Assembly (NCBI GenBank): GCA_003427395.1
Contig: BFEA01000109.1
Coordinates: 2,282,457-2,309,564, forward strand
Direction of reading: 5' to 3'
DNA length: 27,108 nt
Source of the DNA: Chara braunii
Lineage: Eukaryota; Streptophyta; Charophyceae; Charales; Characeae
The position numbers were made by a program, and so were the translations under genes. The notes below the pieces were generated by a model. It saw only the letters and a list, made by a program, of their open reading frames with translations. It was not told where the DNA came from and made no database searches. Below are positions 8,217-13,435 of the stretch, one piece after another; position 1 is the stretch's first letter; every line of letters begins with the position of its first letter.

Positions 8217-8260
8217 GTTGTCCACGTGTCATCATTACAGCAATCTCGAGCAGCCGCGTC
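8217..8260. repeat. G-box-containing segment shared with 4466-4505
   Basis: GTCCACGTGTCATC, a short variable part, then CAGCAATCTCGAGC is present here and at about 4470-4500 in the same orientation. The G-box CACGTG is at 8223-8228. On the minus strand both copies can be read as RLLEIA/RLEIA followed by MTRG(Q/H)P. The similarity could be coding, promoter or repeat derived. Confidence 0.6.
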
Positions 8261-8344
8261 TCAGCCTCTTTAGGCAATTCCATGGAGACAAAAAACGGAC
8301 GTGAAAGGGGGAGGGGTGTGTGTGGGGGAGGGTTTGGAGGGGGT

Positions 8345-8346
<2 letters not shown>

Positions 8347-8423
<77 letters not shown>
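8347..8423. repeat. 77-nt uninterrupted poly(G)
   Basis: G occupies every position from 8347 to 8423, preceded by another 60 bp of G-rich sequence. Runs this long are rare in genomes and can form stacked G-quadruplexes. An assembly or base-calling artefact must be considered. Confidence 0.9.
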
Positions 8424-8510
8424 CGGAACCGTCCCAATTCCAGAAGGGAAGCATTTTTCTATCTCTTAAGCCCTAAACCCGGATCGGCAGCAAACCTAAC
8501 ATTCGCTCAG

Positions 8511-8535
8511 TTTTTTTTTTTTTTTTTTTTTTTTT
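8511..8535. repeat. Poly(T), 25 nt
   Basis: An uninterrupted T run lies downstream (left) of the minus-strand tRNA-like element at 8564-8632. Read on the minus strand it is a poly(A) following the element after about 28 bases, as expected for an A-tailed retroposon. Confidence 0.7.
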
Positions 8536-8563
8536 CGGAATTTCATTTATATAGTTCCATCAT

Positions 8564-8632
8564 CATCTGGATTCGAACTAGGGGTCGCTATTTCAACAGT
8601 TCATGGGTGTACCCACTGATCTAGACCCCTTT
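8564..8632 (-). repeat. tRNA-derived SINE-like element
   Basis: On the minus strand it reads GGGGTCTAGATCAGTGGGTA, then CACCCATGAACTGTTGAAAT, then CCCCTAGTTCGAATCCAGAT. The A-box-like TAGATCAGTGGG (plus 8612-8623) and B-box AGTTCGAATCC (plus 8569-8579) have tRNA-like order and spacing. The anticodon stem does not pair well, so this is a tRNA-derived repeat rather than a functional tRNA. A 25-nt poly(A) (minus strand) lies past its 3' end. Confidence 0.65.
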
Positions 8633-8770
8633 TGTGATAGGTAGGGTTTATTTCTACTCGTAATATTATTTCCTTTAGGGATCTAACTTTGATGTTCCTG
8701 GTCGTAGTTTCGGCGTTTTCTGAACCGAAATCCTCAGGGTAATTAACTTTAACCATCATGTGATCAGACA

Positions 8771-8800
8771 TTATTAAACTGATGCGCATCAGTTTAATAA
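8771..8800. repeat. Perfect 30-bp palindrome
   Basis: TTATTAAACTGATGC at 8771-8785 is followed with no spacer by its exact reverse complement at 8786-8800. It can extrude as a cruciform or bind a dimeric protein symmetrically. It sits in an AT-rich stretch (8640-8830) with no recognised gene. The longer context may be a dispersed repeat. Confidence 0.95.
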
Positions 8801-8831
8801 GTATGTGATCCGCGGGCCATCGGACGACCGG

Positions 8832-8856
8832 AAAAAAAAAAAAAAAAAAAAAAAAA
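8832..8856. repeat. Poly(A), 25 nt
   Basis: An uninterrupted A run lies 31 bp right of the palindrome. The stretch 8857-9084 to its right is AT-rich with no recognised gene. Confidence 0.85.
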
Positions 8857-9084
8857 CCTACGTAGTTAAAAAAAAAGGCAAGAGGAGTTGTTGGATATGC
8901 AGTTTTACACACTGTAGATTGGTCCCATTTTCTGCCTTTTTTTAAACAAACAGACGATTGTAATCTCATTGAATTGAATATAAGTTCTTTTTTTATTTTT
9001 TAACCTAGGAGCGAACATATGTGCAAAACAAAGAAAAACAAAAAAAAAGGAGCAATCTACACACTGAAAAAAAAAAAGAAAGCA

Positions 9085-9324
9085 TTTACAGCTCTTGCCT
9101 TTTGTTTTCAATTACGTCCTTTAATTACTTGCATGTTTAATTATATACTTCGATTTCCTTCTTTGATTATGTAATAATTCTTAAAAAAAGAAACGATGCA
9201 TCTCTTTACAGCTCTTGCCTTTTGTTTTCAATTACGTTCTTTGATTACTTGCATCTTTAATTATATATACTTCAATTTCGTTCTTTGATCATTTAATTCT
9301 TAAGAAAAACAAAAAAAAGATGCA
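9085..9324. repeat. Two-copy tandem repeat, period 120 bp
   Basis: TTTACAGCTCTTGCCTTTTG begins at 9085 and again at 9205. The units continue with ATTACG(T/C), ATTACTTGCAT and TTTAATTATATA, then a poly-A stretch. The copies are close but differ at several positions and in small indels. Confidence 0.85.
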
Positions 9325-9533
9325 TCTATTCATGCAAAACAAAAAGAAAGAAGAAGTCATTATTAAACACACACACACAAAGACAGTGCTGCTTCCCCCG
9401 TTTCTTATTATAAGCAAGGATTAAAAAAAAAGATACAAAACTTAAAAAAAAACGGAGCAGCTGCAGCGGAGCTGAAGAACAGCGACGCATATTTCTATCC
9501 TCCTCGTGTCTGTCAACAGGGGCAGATACATTA

Positions 9534-9758
9534 CCCATTATCTTCCTCAATTATCCAATACCGCCCATTACTTCATCATCCATTATCCATTATCCATTAT
9601 CCATTATCTTCCTCAATTATCCAATACCGCCCATTACTTCATCATCCATTATCCATTATCCATTATCCATTATGCACTATGCACATTAATTAATCCTTTA
9701 TCCACGTTATCCATTATCCGTTATCCATTATCCGTTATCCATTATCCATTATCCATTC
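9534..9758. repeat. (ATCCATT)n minisatellite with 66-bp higher-order unit
   Basis: The 7-mer CCATTAT, with CCGTTAT variants on the right, repeats through the block. A 66-bp compound unit starting TCTTCCTCAATTATCCAATA is duplicated at 9541-9606 and 9607-9672, each copy carrying its own run of 7-mers. Confidence 0.9.
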
Positions 9759-9786
9759 TACCTCTTTATTATCACGTTGTATCTGT

Positions 9787-10265
9787 TATGGTGGAGAAGG
9801 GGCGGGATGCGCAGGGAGGGGAAGGAGGAGGAGGAGGATGGCTTAGAGAATGGGGGGAGGAGCAGAAGGAGGAGAGGAAGAGGAGGAAGAGGAGGAAGTG
9901 GAGGAAGAGGAGGAAGAGGAGGAAGAGCAGGAGAAGGAGTAGGAGGAGGAGTAGGAAGAGAGGAGGAGGAGGAGTAGATGGCCAGGGCAATCAAGAGGGA
10001 AAGAATGAGCATCAGTTAAACCAAGAGGAGACGACAGCAAAGGGAACACGAGTAAAACGAAAATTTGATAATCTGGAAGAGATGGCGGAGACGAGGAAGG
10101 GAAGGAGGAAGAGGAGGACGAGGAGGGAGGGGTGGGAGGAGGAGGGGGTGAGGAGGGGAGGAAGCGGGAAGAAGAACAGTAGTCAGAGGAGGCAGAAGGT
10201 AGCAGGGAGAGGACGAAGGTAAAGATAACGAACCGCCGGAGGAGGAGGAAGAGAGGAGAGAACAT
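9787..10265. repeat. Long purine (GGA-rich) tract
   Basis: For about 480 bp the plus strand is overwhelmingly G and A, built on GGA, GGAAGA and GAGGA units. A less pure stretch lies near 10000-10080. Frames across it give only Arg/Glu/Gly-rich or Ser/Pro/Leu-rich peptides and are not called as genes. Mirror-repeat purine tracts can form triplex H-DNA. Confidence 0.85.
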
Positions 10266-10452
10266 GGTCATTGCAGTGTGGTGATCAGGTGTCCAGATGG
10301 AGGTGTGGCTATGGAGGTGGACGATGTGGATAAGATCATGGCGATGGAAGAAGAGGGGAAGAGGTGGATATGATGGTGGTGACTGAGGATGTGGAGGCAG
10401 AGGAGAAAGCTAGGATGATCGTGATAAGGACGAGGAGAATGAGGAGCACAAG

Positions 10453-10458
<6 letters not shown>

Positions 10459-10527
<69 letters not shown>
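10459..10527. repeat. (AG)n microsatellite
   Basis: About 34 AG units follow another purine-rich stretch (10330-10458). Confidence 0.95.
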
Positions 10528-10530
<3 letters not shown>

Positions 10531-11060
10531 AGTAGGAAATGGAGTCTTTTGTTGCGGGGGCCGCGCGGAGGAGCGGAGGGAATCGTGTGAAGCTAATCAG
10601 GGTAGCAAAAAGGAAAAAAAAAAAAAAGGAAAACAAAAGAAAAAAGAAAGAGGCACGAGACCCCTGCCTTACGCCCTCGACTAATAAGGGGCATCGGGTC
10701 CGTTGACCATCGACCAGTACGGCCACACGATTTTCGCGGATTTACCAGACCGTCATGAGGGCGAAATTCGCAGTCCGTCGAGTCCTACCGTAGTATTGAC
10801 AGTATGTGTATGCTCGGGGAAAGGCCGCAATCATATGCATGGGGAAATGCCACGTGCGTGCTGCATTCTACAGCTCTCTTCTTCGTTTGGAATTTTTAAA
10901 AAATTTATTGGGATGAAAGCTCGTAAAAGTAGTCTGGAAGTCTGGAATGGAATGAAACTCGTAATATAACTGTAATTGGGGCGAAAGTTCACCAGAAACA
11001 AAAACACACGAAAAGAATACATCCGTATGCTGAGCTAATGGTGAGCCCCTGTGCATGTCC

Positions 11061-11062
<2 letters not shown>
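10528..11062. other. No gene recognised
   Basis: This spacer contains an A-rich tract (about 10613-10650) and mixed sequence. No family-like protein is seen on either strand. One CACGTG lies at 10851-10856. Confidence 0.4.

Positions 11063-11114
<52 letters not shown>
11063..11114. repeat. (GT)n microsatellite
   Basis: About 25 GT units lie immediately left of the hammerhead-like region. Confidence 0.95.
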
Positions 11115-11115
<1 letters not shown>

Positions 11116-11161
11116 GTCATGTCCCCTATACAGAACTCAAAAAAAACATGGCTGTGCTGAA

Positions 11162-11222
11162 CAGACTGTTTTGTCGGGCTTTCACCGACTCATCAGGAGG
11201 TTGAACCTGGACCGACAGTCTG
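11162..11222 (-). ncRNA. Hammerhead ribozyme-like motif, type III layout
   Basis: Read on the minus strand: CAGACTGT forms the 5' side of stem III, then C as position 17 (GTC cleavage triplet), a 17-nt stem/loop I (GGTCCAGGTTCAACCTC), the core CTGATGA, stem II GTCGG/CCGAC with loop TGAAAGC, AAA, then ACAGTCTG closing stem III. Stem III is a perfect 8-bp pair between plus 11215-11222 and 11162-11169; stem II is a perfect 5-bp pair between 11173-11177 and 11185-11189. This is the hammerhead order. The oddity is AAA where GAA is required after stem II: position 12, the catalytic G, is A, so this copy is probably inactive or very slow. Stem I pairs only partly (AGGT/ACCT hairpin). Confidence 0.65.
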
Positions 11223-11278
11223 CCCAGGATTCATTTGACTGATGGATAGCGACTCACCACATCGCCCAGAGTTAGCGG

Positions 11279-11280
11279 TT

Positions 11281-11358
<78 letters not shown>
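11279..11358. repeat. (GT)n(GA)n microsatellite
   Basis: GT repeats at about 11280-11298 switch to GA repeats to about 11358, between the two hammerhead-like motifs. Confidence 0.95.
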
Positions 11359-11363
<5 letters not shown>

Positions 11364-11539
11364 ATCGAGAAACTCTTCCATTGGTACGGTATTCCGGTGC
11401 AAGCTTTTCACGATGGAATAGTCCCCCGCTAAACAAAAGAACAAACAACAAAAAAAAAAAAACGACAGAAGGGTAGAAACTCCACATTAGTGAAGTGCTT
11501 CTATCTATGACAATATATATCTTCTATATATAGATGGGT

Positions 11540-11584
11540 TCAGCCTCCTGATGCGTCGGTGAAACTCCGACGAAACAGTTTGTC
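11540..11584 (+). ncRNA. Hammerhead-like core, degenerate second copy
   Basis: The sequence is an inverted copy of part of the 11162-11222 motif. It reads TTCAGCCTC, core CTGATGC (11548-11554), stem II GTCGG/CCGAC (11555-11559, 11567-11571) with loop TGAAACT, then GAAACAGTTTGTC. Here the GAAAC after stem II is intact, but the last core base A9 is C. The upstream stem III strand present in the other copy is replaced by a TA-rich tract (about 11512-11532). It is a truncated relative rather than a complete ribozyme. Confidence 0.5.
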
Positions 11585-11673
11585 ACAGCCCCTCCCTCGT
11601 TTGTTGTCCTCTTCTCCCTCTCTGCCTGCAGTTTATATATATCTTTTTATTTTTTATATTTTTGGCTGTGACA
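11580..11673. repeat. Dispersed repeat segment with inverted ends, also at 20571
   Basis: TTGTCACAGCCCCTC, CGTTTGTTGT, CTCTTCTC and CTCTCTGCCT at 11580-11635 recur in the same order and orientation at 20571-20622, with a 4-bp length difference. TGTCACAGCC at 11581-11590 is answered by GGCTGTGACA at 11664-11673, so the segment can close into a hairpin. It abuts the degenerate hammerhead copy. Confidence 0.7.
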
Positions 11674-12229
11674 GACCTTTTGTTTCGTGCGTGTTTTGCT
11701 TGCTTGTTGCTTGCGATGGGGTGTGAACCGACCGACAGTCCGTAGAGTTTTCCATCTGGTGTGGGTGAGTGATAGTCTGCTTTGATTTTCGTTACAGGTA
11801 CCTTGAGGGCAGTGGTTGGTGGTCCCTACCACCTCAGGGAGCACCACCGCGTCACCTTACGCAAACTCTCATATTCTCCTTTGGAGCGCCAGCGCCGTCC
11901 GATCCCCCGCGCTGCTGTCGATTCATTGACGGCCTTAGATTCGGTTTGATTGGATTCAAAACACCCACCGAGATGGGTATATATGCTCAACGATTCTTGG
12001 TTGATTTCACAAAAGCAAAAACAAAAATTTGAAGTTTGTTGTTATGTCCTCCCTCCACCATTTGCGCCATCTTAGGGTGTACTTACGGTAGGACTTTTTC
12101 CACTTCTCTGTGGATGTAATTGCGGTCAGGTGCATCCAGGATGGGCCGGAAAAGCAGTCATATACATCCTGGAAAGTCCTAGTGCGAGCATGCCCTTACT
12201 ACTCCGGACACTGCCACAATCAACGGTTG
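11674..12229. other. No gene recognised
   Basis: Mixed-composition spacer. On the minus strand, 11725-11745 (GGACTGTCGGTCGGTTCAC) resembles the cleavage-site side of the hammerhead-like motif but is not followed by a CTGATGA core. No protein is recognised. Confidence 0.4.
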
Positions 12230-12480
12230 GAAACAAACAATCGTCATCACCCTCAAAGTGGCGTTGATATTTCCGGCGTGCCCTTCTGACTGCCGACTTA
12301 CCCTGGCGCCCCTCTGACGATGGCTCAAGTTTGCCAAAAACCCCTGGTGCCTGTTGGGCCTGAAATATTTCCATCATGCCCCTACCCGTACCGGGCAAAC
12401 TCTTCAGTATGCCCTGGCCGGGTGGCCATTTGGTCCCAATACATATATTTTTCATATGACCCTACTACAGGTACCGGGCC
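12230..12480. repeat. CCCCT/GCCCT-rich degenerate repeat, related to 3600-4360
   Basis: Short units such as GTGCCCTTCTGAC, GCGCCCCTCTGACG, GTTTGCCAAAAACCCCTGG, CATGCCCCTACC and TACCGGGCAAACT recur. The same phrases (CCCCTCTGAC, GCCAAAATGCCCCT, CCCCTACCGGG) occur at 3990-4200, so the two regions share a dispersed repeat family. Confidence 0.5.
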
Positions 12481-12534
12481 ATAACAGAAATTTGTTGCTC
12501 TCGCTGCCCTTGCCTGTGCGTGATACGGGAATGC

Positions 12535-12537
<3 letters not shown>

Positions 12538-12609
<72 letters not shown>

Positions 12610-12633
12610 GAGAAGAAGAAGAAGAAGAAGAAG
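12538..12633. repeat. (CT)n then (GAA)n microsatellite
   Basis: About 35 CT units to 12607 are followed by eight GAA units to 12633. Confidence 0.95.
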
Positions 12634-12640
12634 TTGGTTG

Positions 12641-12733
12641 GTAACTAGATGGTGGCGCTAAAGCGATTCGAAATCGGAATTCGACTGTAACTAGATGGTG
12701 GCGCTAAAGCGATTCGAAATCGGAATTCGACTG
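12641..12733. repeat. Perfect 46-bp tandem duplication
   Basis: GTAACTAGATGGTGGCGCTA and the following 26 bp are present at 12641-12686 and again, identically, at 12687-12732. Each unit contains GATTCGAAATC, which resembles a tRNA B-box, but no A-box accompanies it. Confidence 0.95.
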
Positions 12734-13199
12734 CCTCATGCACGGGTGGACCAACAAGAACATCCCCCCGCCAAGGATGAGGGCATAACGCGAAGGGACT
12801 GGTGCTGTGGGACTACCGGTCCTGGGAGGGCATGGTGGAAAGTTACCCTTGCTTCTTTTTCGGTCCTCTCTTCTCGTTTCTCCTCGCTTTTCACTCCTGA
12901 GTCTCTACCCTTGTTCTCGTTTCTGTATTACTTAAGTATGTTTCATTTTATCTTTTTCTTCTTAGAAGTCAAGTGTGTATCTTATAAGCGGTGTTAGAGG
13001 CCTCAAACTGATTGTCACAATTGAATTTGTGGTGGGTGTCCATGCAGTGAGTGTCTCTTCATGCCAAAGGTGTGCTACCGTCCACAGAAACACCTTTCTA
13101 CAGGGTTCTCTTTTTTTTCCTTCTTCTTTTGCAGTAAGTGGTGGATTTCTTGAATTCTTCATCAAGTGGTTTAAAGTTTTTGTCAAACAAGTAGATCCC
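12734..13199 (+). promoter_or_regulatory. Upstream region / possible 5' UTR of SEPSECS
   Basis: This stretch has no recognised gene and precedes the SEPSECS leader. A pyrimidine tract at about 13108-13130 ends in TTTTGCAG at 13127-13134, a good-looking 3' splice site, so a 5' UTR intron is possible. A possible donor was not settled. A short upstream frame with ATG at 12975 stops at 13331, before the main start, and may be a uORF if included in the mRNA. Confidence 0.3.
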
Positions 13200-13435
13200 C
13201 TGCCAAGCCAGTGGGCAGGAGGAAAACAAGGAGAAGAGGAGGAAGAGGGGGAGGAGGAGGAGGAGGAAGAGAGGGAGGAGGAGGAGGAAGAGGAAGGGGA
13301 GAAGGAGAAGGTAATTCCGGTTAAATGCTAAGTCTCAGATAGGGTGCCAAGCAGGTGGGAAGGAGGGAAACAAGGAGGAGGAGGAGGAGGAGGAGGAGGA
13401 GGAGGAGGAGGAGGAGGAGGAGGAGGACGACGACG
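13200..13435 (+). repeat. Duplicated GGA-rich leader before the SEPSECS start
   Basis: TGCCAAGCCAGTGGGCAGGA at 13201 and TGCCAAGCAGGTGGGAAGGA at 13347 each start a unit that runs through AAACAAGGA into a (GGA)n tract. The leader therefore looks like a diverged tandem duplication of about 146 bp. The second (GGA)n ends at CGACGACG directly against ATG 13436. Within it an in-frame ATG at 13355 would add 27 residues, 18 of them consecutive Arg. Confidence 0.7.

Noticed and set aside
9534-9758. CRISPR-like array
   Set aside because: The 7-mers are contiguous with no unique spacers, and the DNA is clearly eukaryotic; it is a minisatellite.
9506-10222. 238-residue plus frame with Arg/Glu/Gly-rich sequence
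   Set aside because: It is the translation of a minisatellite plus a purine tract; no start context, domain or ordinary-composition segment supports a gene.
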